Positions 9,800-17,424 of a stretch of 34,865 nt of DNA are shown here, piece by piece. The position numbers and the translations under genes are program-made. Source of the stretch: an uncultured Ectothiorhodospiraceae bacterium (GTDB lineage: Bacteria; Pseudomonadota; Gammaproteobacteria; JAABTG01); contig CALMKJ010000085.1 in the NCBI GenBank assembly GCA_937867305.1, positions 1 to 34,865 on the forward strand, in the 5' to 3' direction. The number at the start of each line of letters is the position of its first letter. The stretch's first letter is position 1. A model generated the notes under the pieces. The model saw only the letters and a list, made by a program, of their open reading frames with translations, did not search any database and was not told where the DNA came from.

Positions 9800-11235
9800 C
9801 GGCAGCCACGGGCACGCCGGCCCCGGACACCATTGCCGCGGTCGCCACCGCCCCGGGCCGGGCGGGGATCGCGGTGGTCCGGGTCTCCGGTCCGGGGGTG
9901 GCGGCGATTGGCGCCACGCTCCTCGGAGACCTTCCGCCGCCGCGCCACGCGGCCCTGCGGGACTTCCTGGACGCCCGGGGCGAGGCCATCGACCGGGGGC
10001 TTGCCCTCTACTTCGCAGCGCCTGCTTCCTACACGGGCGAGGACGTCCTCGAGCTGCAGGGCCACGGGGGCCCGGTCGTCACGGACCTCCTGCTCGCCCG
10101 GGTCCTCGCCCTCGGCGCGCGGGTCGCTCGCCCCGGCGAGTTCACCGAGCGGGCCTTTCTCAACGGGCGCATGGACCTGGTCCAGGCCGAGGCCGTCGCG
10201 GACCTGATCGATGCGGCGACCGTGGAGGCGGCGCGGGCCGCCCGGCGCACCCTCGACGGTGAGTGGTCCCGGCGCCTTGGCGAGATCGGCGAGGCCCTGA
10301 CCGACCTGCGGGCCGAGGTCGAGGCGGCCATCGACTTCCCGGACGAGGAGCTCGACGGCGCGGACGAATCGGCGGTGAGCGCACGTGCCGGGGAGGTGCT
10401 CGCGACCCTCGCCGCGGCCCTGGAGGGTGCGGCCCATGGGCAGGCCCTCGCCGAGGGCGTGCGGGTGGTGATCGCGGGCAGGCCCAACGTGGGCAAGTCG
10501 AGCCTCCTGAACGCCCTCTCCGGCAGCGACTCGGCGATCGTCACCGAAGTGCCCGGCACCACCCGCGACGCCATCCAGGTGCGGGTCCAGGTGGAGGGCG
10601 TGCCGGTGAGCCTCGTCGACACGGCCGGTTTGCGCCCGACCGGGGACCCGGTGGAGCGGATCGGCGTGGAGCGGGCGTGGGCGGCGGCCCGGGACAGCGA
10701 CCTCGTGTTGCTCGTCGTGGACTCCACGCAGGGCTTCGGGCGCGAGGAGGAGGAGATCGTCGCGGGCCTGCCGGCGGAGCTGCCGAGGGTCGTGGTCTGG
10801 AACAAGGTCGACTTGACGGGCGAGGCGCCCGGACCCTGTCCGTCCCCCGGTGGGGCGGCCTCCGGTGGGGTGGCTTCCGGTAGCGCGGCCCTTGGCGGCG
10901 TGGCCTCCGGTGGCCCGGCCCCCGCTGGTTCGGCCGTCCGTGTCTCTGCGCGCACGGGCGCCGGCCTCGGGGACCTGCGCAGACTCCTGTCGTCGGTGTG
11001 CGGGGTCTCGCCCCGGGAAGGGGTCTTCACCGCCCGGCGCCGTCACCTCCAGGCGCTCGCCCGGGTGCGCGAGCACCTCGACGAGGTCCGGCGCCTCGCC
11101 GGCGCCAGCCTGCCCGGGGAACTGGTGGCGGAGGAGCTCCGCCAGGCCCAGCGCGCGCTCGGGGAGATCACGGGAGAGGTCACCAGCGAAGAGGTCCTCG
11201 GGCGCATCTTCTCGCGCTTCTGCATCGGGAAATGA
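9757..11235 (+). CDS. mnmE: tRNA uridine-5-carboxymethylaminomethyl(34) synthesis GTPase
   Basis: 492 residues from the GTG at 9757. With MnmG it modifies the wobble uridine of certain tRNAs. The N-terminal folate-binding domain begins DTIAAVATAPGRAGIAVVR. The G domain has GRPNVGKSS, PGTTRD, DTAG, NKVD and SART; the protein ends FCIGK with the essential Cys. Between NKVD and SART is an unusual Gly/Ala/Ser/Val insertion made by 15-bp repeats (10849-10938). The start is uncertain: GTG 9757 has no ribosome site, while a CTG at 9796 has AAGGG nine bases upstream and overlaps the yidC stop as CTGA, giving 479 residues. mnmG does not follow. Confidence 0.96.
   Translation: MGHHPPADEGFRGLTAATGTPAPDTIAAVATAPGRAGIAVVRVSGPGVAAIGATLLGDLPPPRHAALRDFLDARGEAIDRGLALYFAAPASYTGEDVLELQGHGGPVVTDLLLARVLALGARVARPGEFTERAFLNGRMDLVQAEAVADLIDAATVEAARAARRTLDGEWSRRLGEIGEALTDLRAEVEAAIDFPDEELDGADESAVSARAGEVLATLAAALEGAAHGQALAEGVRVVIAGRPNVGKSSLLNALSGSDSAIVTEVPGTTRDAIQVRVQVEGVPVSLVDTAGLRPTGDPVERIGVERAWAAARDSDLVLLVVDSTQGFGREEEEIVAGLPAELPRVVVWNKVDLTGEAPGPCPSPGGAASGGVASGSAALGGVASGGPAPAGSAVRVSARTGAGLGDLRRLLSSVCGVSPREGVFTARRRHLQALARVREHLDEVRRLAGASLPGELVAEELRQAQRALGEITGEVTSEEVLGRIFSRFCIGK
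10849..10938 (+). repeat. Degenerate 15-bp tandem repeat, six units, inside mnmE
   Basis: Six consecutive 15-bp units beginning GGTGGGGCGGCCTCC. Units 1-5 are clearly related; the sixth is more diverged. Each unit encodes five residues (GGAAS, GGVAS, GSAAL, GGVAS, GGPAP, AGSAV), so copy changes keep the frame. The insertion lies between the G4 and G5 motifs of the MnmE GTPase domain. Confidence 0.85.
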
Positions 11236-11264
11236 GACGGGTTACGACGCGGTCACGCTCGCCG

Positions 11265-11663
11265 TCAGACGTCCTTTTGCCCGAGTCCTGGCCACAACCT
11301 CGCGAAGTCGAAGCTCAGCTGCCGGTGGTGGCGGATCGACAGCAGGTACAGGGTGGAGCCCTTGTTCTCCTCGGCGTACAGGATCAGATAGTCACCGCTG
11401 CCAAGCACCCGCAGGCCGTCGGCCGCCCCGGCGGGCAGTAGGCCGAGCTGTGCGATCGCTTCCGCGGACTGCGGCGGCTGGTCCAGGTAGCGCCGGCCCA
11501 TGCGTGGAAAACGCCGCAGGTTCGGGATCACCGTCTCCCGCAGCGCCGCCAGCAGCGCGTCGTAGGCGTGCGGCGCGTCGGCTTCCGCGAGAAAGGCCTC
11601 GATGGACGCCAGCCGTTCCAGGAAGCTCGCGGTCAGTTCGACGCGGTAGGTCGGATCAGCCAA
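11265..11663 (-). CDS. Type II toxin, RelE/ParE superfamily
   Basis: 132 residues with the RelE/ParE (plasmid stabilization) pattern: N-terminal YRVELTASFLERLASIEAFL, a central RRFPRMGRRYL, and a C-terminal GDYLILYAEE followed by LYLLSIRHHRQLSFDF. Family members are mRNA interferases or gyrase inhibitors; the sequence does not say which. The only start is TTG, overlapping the antitoxin stop by 8 bases, so translation is probably coupled. It converges on mnmE with 29 bases between them. Confidence 0.85.
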   Translation of the reverse strand: MADPTYRVELTASFLERLASIEAFLAEADAPHAYDALLAALRETVIPNLRRFPRMGRRYLDQPPQSAEAIAQLGLLPAGAADGLRVLGSGDYLILYAEENKGSTLYLLSIRHHRQLSFDFARLWPGLGQKDV

Positions 11664-11982
11664 GCTTGGCGGCCCGAGCGGGCGACTTTCTTGCCGAGGC
11701 GCGGCGCTTCTGCAGGGCGGCGATGGCGGTATCCGCCTCCTGCGTGCGGCCCGCCACTATGTCCTCCAGACCGCGGCGCGCGTCGTCGATCAACAGCAGG
11801 TGGATGCGTTCTCGCTCCAGCCGGTGGTAGTAGTCGAGCCGGTCGGAATCGATCAGAGCGACGTAACTCTCGCCGTTCTTGGTGATGATCTTCTCGGCGC
11901 CGGCCTTCACCTGCTCTGCGAGTTCCGACAGGTTGGCGCGGGCCTGGGTGAAGGGGACGACGTCGCGGGTGTTGAATCCCAT
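11656..11982 (-). CDS. Type II antitoxin, Phd/YefM family
   Basis: 108 residues. The N-terminal half is a Phd/YefM DNA-binding fold (VVPFTQARANLSELAEQV, then ITKNGESYVALID), and the C-terminal part is charged and Ala/Arg-rich, suited to wrapping the toxin. The ATG has AGGAG at about seven bases. It is the first gene of the pair, as usual for this family, which represses its own operon; a perfect 12-bp palindrome lies at the predicted transcription start (12005-12016). Confidence 0.87.
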   Translation of the reverse strand: MGFNTRDVVPFTQARANLSELAEQVKAGAEKIITKNGESYVALIDSDRLDYYHRLERERIHLLLIDDARRGLEDIVAGRTQEADTAIAALQKRRASARKSPARAAKLG

Positions 11983-12306
11983 GGCTGGCTCCTGGCGGGA
12001 AAGTACAGAATTCTGTGCATTCTACGCGGGACCGGTGTTCCTCGGAAGGGGCGCGTCCAGGCCGCCGGGGAACCGTGCGTGCAATGACAGAGCGAAGCTC
12101 CAGAAATGCAAGGTCGACCCATACCGCATCACAGCACCCGCCACCAGGCCACGGCCTGCACGTCGGGGGCGAGCCACTCGACCATGCGGCCGAGTGCGCA
12201 AGACGGCGGGCATCACGCGCCGCCGCGCCTTTCCCGCCCGCTCCACGCTGCGCCATAATCCGGGCCGTTCCGGTCCCTCACGCACCGGTGCGAGCGAGGC
12301 GTTCTC
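11983..12306. other. Divergent intergenic region between antitoxin and rfbD
   Basis: 324 bp without a convincing gene. The first 40 bases hold the toxin-antitoxin promoter and operator. The last 60 bases hold a possible rfbD -10 (CATAAT, 12254-12259) with no good -35. The middle (about 12030-12240) has open frames on both strands, but none has a recognisable product. Confidence 0.6.
12005..12024 (-). promoter_or_regulatory. Toxin-antitoxin operator palindrome and -10 box
   Basis: ACAGAATTCTGT (12005-12016) is a perfect 12-bp palindrome. Just upstream on the minus strand is TAGAAT (12024-12019), one mismatch from TATAAT, so transcription would start within the palindrome, 23-34 bases before the antitoxin ATG. 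This is the expected arrangement for an autorepressed type II pair. Confidence 0.65.
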
Positions 12307-13269
12307 ATGACCATTCCCTCCGCCAGGCCCACGAAGCGGTACCGCATCCTCCTCACGGGAGTCTCCGGGCAGCTCGGCTGGGAGCTCCGGCGCGCCCTGA
12401 TGCCCCTCGGCGACCTGGTGTGCACGGCGGGACCGGACATGACGCTGCGCGGCACCGAAACCCTCGACCTGGCCGACGCGGAGGCGACGCGGGACTTCGT
12501 GCGCCGCGTGGCCCCGGACCTCATCGTCAACCCCGCGGCGTACACCCGCGTGGACAACGCCGAGGACGAGGCCCCGCTCGCCCGGGCAATCAACGCCGTG
12601 GCCCCCGCCGTCCTCGCCGAGGAGGCAGCGCGCTGCGGCGCACTGATGGTCCACTACTCCACGGACTACGTGTTCGACGGCCAGGCGAGCCGGCCGTACA
12701 GCGAGAACTACCCACCGTCCCCCGTCAGCGTCTACGGTCAGACCAAGCTCGACGGCGAGCTGGCCATCCAGGCCTCCGGGGTGCCGCACCTGGTCCTGCG
12801 CACGAGCTGGATGTACGGCTGCCGGGGCAACAACTTCCCCCTCACGATCCTGCGGATCGCTGGCCGCCAGGGCGAGGTGCGGGTGGTGGACGACCAGACG
12901 GGCTCGCCCACCTGGGCCCGACAGGTGGCCGAGGCGACCGCCCAGGTCCTCGCCCAGGCCCGGCAGCTCGGTCGACCCTGGCTCGAGGAGCGCTCCGGTG
13001 TCTACCACCTGACGGCGGCCGGGTCGACGACCTGGTTCGGCTTCGCCCGGGCGATCCTGCAGCACGTGGAGGGACCGGCGCGCACCGCCAAGCTCGTGCC
13101 CATCCCGACCTCGGATTTCCCGACCCGCGCGGCGCGGCCGACCTACTCGGTGCTCGACTGCGGCAAGCTGGCGGCCACGTTCCAGGTCGCGCTGAGTCCC
13201 TGGGAGGAACAGCTGGCGCGGGTGATGGAAGAGCTCAACATGCCCCCGGGCCGGGCACCGGGGGCGTGA
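12307..13269 (+). CDS. rfbD: dTDP-4-dehydrorhamnose reductase
   Basis: 320 residues of the RmlD short-chain dehydrogenase family, which makes dTDP-L-rhamnose from dTDP-4-dehydrorhamnose using NAD(P)H. The nucleotide-binding motif is LLTGVSGQLG (15-24), followed by STDYVFDG (118-125) and the catalytic Tyr143-x3-Lys147 in VYGQTKLDG. rfbA, rfbB and rfbC are not nearby, so the other rhamnose genes must be elsewhere. First gene of the envelope operon; its TGA overlaps a GTG of the next gene. Confidence 0.93.
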   Translation: MTIPSARPTKRYRILLTGVSGQLGWELRRALMPLGDLVCTAGPDMTLRGTETLDLADAEATRDFVRRVAPDLIVNPAAYTRVDNAEDEAPLARAINAVAPAVLAEEAARCGALMVHYSTDYVFDGQASRPYSENYPPSPVSVYGQTKLDGELAIQASGVPHLVLRTSWMYGCRGNNFPLTILRIAGRQGEVRVVDDQTGSPTWARQVAEATAQVLAQARQLGRPWLEERSGVYHLTAAGSTTWFGFARAILQHVEGPARTAKLVPIPTSDFPTRAARPTYSVLDCGKLAATFQVALSPWEEQLARVMEELNMPPGRAPGA

Positions 13270-14279
13270 GCCGGGCGGCGGGCCGCAGGCGGGCCGGGTC
13301 CAGGGCTGCCCCCTCGGCACGAGGGCCCGAGAGCGTCCGCCGCGTGTCTGAGCGCGCCCGCCACGTGTCCGACCGCGCCTTCCAGGTCCGCTGGCTCGCC
13401 CCACGCTGCTGGGGGAGCTGGCTCAGCCTCGCGGGCCTGAGACTCGGCATCCGGCTCCCGTACGCCTGGCAACTCTCGTGGGGTCGGGGCATCGGTCGCC
13501 TGCTGCACCGGGTGCTCCGCCGGCGCCGCCGGATCGCGGAGCGCAACCTGGCCCTCTGTTTCCCGGAGCTGGCGCCCGAAGGGCGGGCGGAGCTCGCCCG
13601 GGCGTGCTTCGAATCCGTCGGAATCGCCTTCTTCGAGGTCGCGCTCGCCTGGTGGGGCGCCGACGAGCGCCTGCAGGCACTGGGGCGCGTGGAGGGGCTG
13701 GAGCACCTCGCTCGGGCGCTCGCCCGGGGCCGGGGCGTGATCCTGTTGAGCGGGCACTTCACGACCCTGGAGCTCGGGGCGCGGCTGCTGCACCGGCACC
13801 AGTCGTTCCGGCCCGTGTATCGCGCGAGCCGGAACGAGGTCTGGGACTGGGCTGTGCTCCGCGGGCGGGAGCGGCACGTGGGGCAGGCCATCGACCGCGG
13901 GGACGTGCGCGGGATCCTGCGCGCCCTGCGGGCCAACGGCTGCGTGTGGTACGCCCCCGACCAGGACTACGGCCGCGAGCACAGCGTCTTCGTCCCCTTC
14001 TTCGGCGTGCCGGCGGCGACCATCACGGCGACCTCGCGTCTGGCCGCCCTCAGCGGCGCCGCCGTGGTCCCCCTCTTCCAGCGCCGCCTGCCGGGGACGG
14101 GTGGCTACCGCGTGACGCTGGAGCCGGCCCTGGAGGGGTTCCCGAGCGGTGACGACGCCGCCGACGCGGAGCGCCTGAGCCGCCTCATCGAGGGGTGGGT
14201 GCGGGCCTGTCCGGAGCAGTACCTCTGGACCCACCGGCGCTTCAAGACCCGCCCGGCGGGCGAGCCACCGCTCTATTGA
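13266..14279 (+). CDS. lpxL: Lipid A biosynthesis lauroyl acyltransferase (LpxL/HtrB type)
   Basis: Transfers a secondary acyl chain to Kdo-lipid A at the inner membrane. The acyltransferase motif HFTTLE (H-x4-E) is followed by WYAPDQDYG, SVFVPFFGV and the C-terminal PEQYLWTHRRFKTRP, all strongly LpxL-like. Three in-frame GTG starts compete: 13266 (GTGA overlap with rfbD, 337 residues), 13344, and 13365 (304 residues, closest to E. coli's 306). I list 13266 because most junctions in this operon are GTGA overlaps, but it adds an Arg/Ala-rich leader of 33 residues that homologues lack. Confidence 0.93.
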   Translation: MSRAAGRRRAGSRAAPSARGPESVRRVSERARHVSDRAFQVRWLAPRCWGSWLSLAGLRLGIRLPYAWQLSWGRGIGRLLHRVLRRRRRIAERNLALCFPELAPEGRAELARACFESVGIAFFEVALAWWGADERLQALGRVEGLEHLARALARGRGVILLSGHFTTLELGARLLHRHQSFRPVYRASRNEVWDWAVLRGRERHVGQAIDRGDVRGILRALRANGCVWYAPDQDYGREHSVFVPFFGVPAATITATSRLAALSGAAVVPLFQRRLPGTGGYRVTLEPALEGFPSGDDAADAERLSRLIEGWVRACPEQYLWTHRRFKTRPAGEPPLY

Positions 14280-14395
14280 GCCGCAGCCAGCGGGCCCCGG
14301 GGGCGGCGCCCTGCCGCCGGGGCGAAGATGGTAAAGTCCGCGCAACGCCTGCGCCGAGCTGCCCGCGGGCAAGCCTTCCGCCAGCGGCCCACCCG

Positions 14396-15151
14396 ATGAC
14401 GACGACACCCCCGCCGAGCCATCCCAAGCTGGTGATCCTCATGTATCACCAGGTGGGCCAGTTCCGGCGCCCCGCGAGCCACAAGGCCTGCTTCTGCGAC
14501 ACGCGCCGGTTCCGCTCCCAGATGCGCTATCTCGCGCGCATGGGGTACGGGGTGATCGGCCTGGAGCAGGCGCTCCGCGGCCTGTTCGAGGGCGGTCCGC
14601 TGCCCAGCCGGCCCGTGGTCCTGACCTTCGACGACGGGACGCGGGACTTCCACGACCACGCCCTGCCGGTCCTCCAGGAGCACGGTTTCCCGGCCACCGT
14701 CTACGCGGTCACGGGGCTCCTCGGGCGGAGCGCCGACTTCGTGAGCTACCGCCCCGTGCCCCGCCTGATGACGGGCGAGGCCCTGCGCGCCGTGCAGCGG
14801 GCGGGGATCCAGGTCGGGTCCCACTCGGTGACCCACCCGCAGCTCACGCAGCTTGACGACGCCGACCTGCGTCGCGAGGTGTTCGACAGCAAGGCGTTCC
14901 TCGAGGACCTGCTCGGGTCGCCGGTGGACCACTTCTGTTACCCCAAGGGCGACTACGACGCACGGGTGCGCGAGGTGGTGCGCGCGGCCGGGTATCGCAG
15001 TGCCCTGACGACGGTGCGCGGCGCGGCGAACACCGCCGCCAACCCCCTGGAGATCCCGCGCAAGGCCGTGTCCTTCGGCGACAACCTGATCGGCTACGCC
15101 TGGAAGTTGCACCTGAAGCACCCCCAGAAGATCAAGGCACGGCCCCGGTGA
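14396..15151 (+). CDS. Polysaccharide deacetylase (NodB-domain) protein
   Basis: 251 residues. The NodB homology domain shows LTFDDGTRDF (catalytic/metal Asp pair at 79-80), GSHSVTHPQL (metal-binding His143-x3-His147) and FCYPKGDYD. Such carbohydrate esterases remove N- or O-acetyl groups from sugars. No signal peptide is evident, so action at the cytoplasmic face is likely, probably on an LPS or capsule precursor. The ATG at 14396 follows a 116-bp gap, the only sizeable gap in the operon. Its TGA overlaps the GTG of the next gene. The substrate cannot be read from sequence. Confidence 0.87.
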   Translation: MTTTPPPSHPKLVILMYHQVGQFRRPASHKACFCDTRRFRSQMRYLARMGYGVIGLEQALRGLFEGGPLPSRPVVLTFDDGTRDFHDHALPVLQEHGFPATVYAVTGLLGRSADFVSYRPVPRLMTGEALRAVQRAGIQVGSHSVTHPQLTQLDDADLRREVFDSKAFLEDLLGSPVDHFCYPKGDYDARVREVVRAAGYRSALTTVRGAANTAANPLEIPRKAVSFGDNLIGYAWKLHLKHPQKIKARPR

Positions 15152-16236
15152 CGCCCGGATCCTGGCACGTCATCGGCAGCAGGGATTTCGGGGGGGCGGA
15201 CCGGTTCTACTGCCGGCTCGTGCAGGCGCTGCAGGGCACCGGGGATGCGGTGCTGGCGGTGAACCGCACGGGCTCGCCCGTCGGCCAGGTCATCGGGGGC
15301 TCCGTGCCCCAGTTCCAGCTCCCCTTCGCGAACCAGTGGGACGCCTACACCGCCTGGCGTATCCACCGCCGGGCGGTGCGGGAGCGGCCTGCCATCGTCC
15401 AGACCTACATGGGCCGCGCGACCCGCCTCACGCGACTGTCCCGCCGGGGACCCACGGTGCACGTGGCGCGTCTGGGGGGCTTCTACAAGGTCCGGGGCTA
15501 TTACGAGCACGCCCACGCGTGGGTCGGGAACACAAGGGGGGTCTGCGACCACTTGGTGCAGGCAGGCCTGCCCGCCGGACGCATCTACCGGATCGGCAAC
15601 TTCGTCCCGGCGGCGCAGCCGCTCGCACCGGGGGAGGCCGAGCGCCGGCGCCGGGCGGAGTCCATTGCGCAGGAGGCCTGGGTCCTCTTCGCGCTCGGGC
15701 GACTCGTCCCGGGCAAGGGCTTCGAGGACCTGCTGGCCGCATTCGCCCTCCTGCCGCCGGAACTGGGGGGAAGGCCGGTGCACCTGGCCGTGGGCGGCGA
15801 GGGGGCGCTGCGCCCGGCCCTCGAAGGGCAGGCGAATGCCCTCGGGGTGGCACGGCGCGTCCACTGGCTCGGCTGGCTGGCGGACCCCGCCCCCTGGTAC
15901 GGTCTGGCGGACCTGCTGATCGTGCCCTCGCGGCACGAGACCCTCGGCAACGTGATCCTCGAGGGCTGGAGCCACGCCTGCCCCGTGGTCGCGACCCGGA
16001 CCGCGGGGGCGACCGAGCTCATCGAGCCCGGCGTCAGCGGTGTGCTCGCGCCGGTCGCCGACGCCGGGGCGCTCGCGGCCGCCGTGCGCGAGGCCCTGCT
16101 GGCGGCGCCCGCGGACCGCGCGGCCCTCGGCCGGGCGGGCGCCGAGTGCGTGGCGCGGGAGCACGGGGAGGAGGCGGTCGTGGGTGCCTACCGCCAGCTC
16201 TACCGCGACCTGTATCGGCAACGGGTGGCCCCGTGA
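15148..16236 (+). CDS. Glycosyltransferase, GT4 family
   Basis: 362 residues with a GT-B fold pattern. The N-terminal acceptor domain includes a Gly-rich start (GSRDFGGADRF). The C-terminal nucleotide-sugar domain begins LFALGRLVPGKGFEDLLAAF and carries the retaining-enzyme motif ETLGNVILEGWSHACPVVAT (E-x7-E). It starts GTG, overlapping the preceding TGA as GTGA, and ends with another GTGA that opens a 21-codon mini-ORF. It probably adds a sugar to the LPS core; donor and acceptor unknown. Confidence 0.9.
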   Translation: MTPGSWHVIGSRDFGGADRFYCRLVQALQGTGDAVLAVNRTGSPVGQVIGGSVPQFQLPFANQWDAYTAWRIHRRAVRERPAIVQTYMGRATRLTRLSRRGPTVHVARLGGFYKVRGYYEHAHAWVGNTRGVCDHLVQAGLPAGRIYRIGNFVPAAQPLAPGEAERRRRAESIAQEAWVLFALGRLVPGKGFEDLLAAFALLPPELGGRPVHLAVGGEGALRPALEGQANALGVARRVHWLGWLADPAPWYGLADLLIVPSRHETLGNVILEGWSHACPVVATRTAGATELIEPGVSGVLAPVADAGALAAAVREALLAAPADRAALGRAGAECVAREHGEEAVVGAYRQLYRDLYRQRVAP

Positions 16237-16298
16237 AGCCCCGTCTGAAGCTCCGTCGGCCGGGGGAGCGCCGCGGACCCGGGTGGCGGTCGCCGTGA
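16233..16298 (+). CDS. 21-codon bridging mini-ORF
   Basis: Starts with the GTG that overlaps the TGA of the preceding glycosyltransferase (16233-16236) and ends with a TGA that overlaps the GTG start of the next one (16295-16298). It encodes a short Arg/Pro-rich peptide. Both ends being GTGA junctions suggests it carries ribosomes across the gap by translational coupling. Whether the peptide has a function is unknown, and it could be chance in such GC-rich DNA. Confidence 0.4.
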   Translation: MKPRLKLRRPGERRGPGWRSP

Positions 16299-17398
16299 GG
16301 GTCCTGCACGTGGAGTGCGGGCGCCACCTGTACGGAGGGCCGCAGCAGGTGCTGTACCTGCTCCGTGGACTGGCGGAGGCGACCGGCGAGCGCCAGGACT
16401 TGGCCTGCCCCCCCGGCAGCGGCATTGCCCGGGCGGCGCGGGAGGTCGCCGAGGTCCACGAGGTCCCCCTCAGGGGCGAGCTCGACGCCGGGGCGCTCCT
16501 GCGCCTCGGGCGGCTCATCCGCACCCGTCGCCCCGCCCTGGTGCACGTGCACAGCCGGCGCGGCGCGGACTGGTGGGGGGGATGGGCGGCCCGCCGGGCC
16601 GGGGTGCCGGCGGTCGTGAGCCGGCGCGTGGTGAGCCCCGAGCCGCTCTGGGTGGCGCGCCTGAAGTACGGGCTCTACCGCGCCGTGATCGCCATCTCCG
16701 AAGGGATCCGCAACGTGCTGCTCGCGCAGGGTGTGGCGCCCGGCAAGGTGGTCACCGTGCCGAGCGCCGTGGACACGGACGTCTACCGACCGGGCGGAGA
16801 CCGTCTCTGGCTGCGCCACGCGTTCGGGTTCCCACCCGAGGCGCGGGTGCTCGCGATGGTGGGCCAGTTCATCCCCAAGAAGGGCCACCGGCTGCTGCTG
16901 CAGGCCCTGGAGGAGCTGCTGCCGGCGTACCCTGACCTGAGGGTCCTGCTGCTGGGGACCGGCGCGCTCCTGGAGGGCGTCCGGGCAGAGGTCGCGGCGC
17001 GCGGCTGGGCCGACCGGGTCCACCTGCCGGGTTTTCGCGAGGACCTGCCCCGGGTCCTGCCGGCGCTCGACCTGGTGGTCCACCCGGCGTTCGAGGAAGG
17101 CCTCGGGGTGTCGCTGCTCCAGAGCGCCGCGGCGGGCGTGCCCATCGTGGGCTCGGCCGTCGGCGGGATCCCGGAGATCGTGCGTGACGGGGTGAACGGG
17201 CTCCTGGTCCCCCCGGGGGACGGGGCCGCCCTGGAGCGGGCCGTGCGCAGCCTCCTCGACGCGCCCGCCCGCGCCCTCGCCATGGGTGCCGAGGGGCGGC
17301 GGATCGCCGAGCGGGACTTTTCTCTGGGGGCGATGGTCGCAGGCAACCTGCGGGTCTATCGCGACGTGCTCGGTTCCGGCCGAGCGACGCAGCACTGA
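16295..17398 (+). CDS. Glycosyltransferase, GT4 family
   Basis: 367 residues: VRVLHVECGRHLYGGPQQVL at the N-terminus, LVHVHSRRGADWWG, then a C-terminal domain from VLAMVGQFIPKKGHRLLLQA. The E-x7-E motif reads EEGLGVSLLQSAAAGVPIVG, with Gln in place of the second Glu, a variant I believe occurs in part of the family. GTG 16295 fits the usual start and forms GTGA with the mini-ORF stop; an in-frame GTG at 16283 is possible. Its TGA is part of a TGATG junction that has been duplicated before msbA. Confidence 0.88.
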   Translation: MRVLHVECGRHLYGGPQQVLYLLRGLAEATGERQDLACPPGSGIARAAREVAEVHEVPLRGELDAGALLRLGRLIRTRRPALVHVHSRRGADWWGGWAARRAGVPAVVSRRVVSPEPLWVARLKYGLYRAVIAISEGIRNVLLAQGVAPGKVVTVPSAVDTDVYRPGGDRLWLRHAFGFPPEARVLAMVGQFIPKKGHRLLLQALEELLPAYPDLRVLLLGTGALLEGVRAEVAARGWADRVHLPGFREDLPRVLPALDLVVHPAFEEGLGVSLLQSAAAGVPIVGSAVGGIPEIVRDGVNGLLVPPGDGAALERAVRSLLDAPARALAMGAEGRRIAERDFSLGAMVAGNLRVYRDVLGSGRATQH

Positions 17399-17424
17399 TG
17401 GTGGAGCACTGATGGTGGAGCACT
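17392..17424 (+). repeat. 14-bp direct repeat containing the msbA start
   Basis: Two exact copies of GCACTGATGGTGGA (17392-17405, 17406-17419) plus the first five bases of a third. Each copy contains TGATG. The first joins the glycosyltransferase stop to ATG GTG GAG CAC TGA, a four-codon mini-ORF (17398-17412). The second joins that stop to the msbA ATG. Confidence 0.9.

Noticed and set aside
12015-13265. Upstream half of a 754-codon plus-strand frame ending with lpxL
   Set aside because: It runs out of frame through rfbD and reads as Arg/Pro/Gly-rich sequence; only the part from 13266 on is a real gene.
14294-14322. Imperfect GC-rich hairpin between lpxL and the deacetylase gene as a terminator
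   Set aside because: No T-tract follows, the stem has a bulge, and the neighbouring genes look like one operon.
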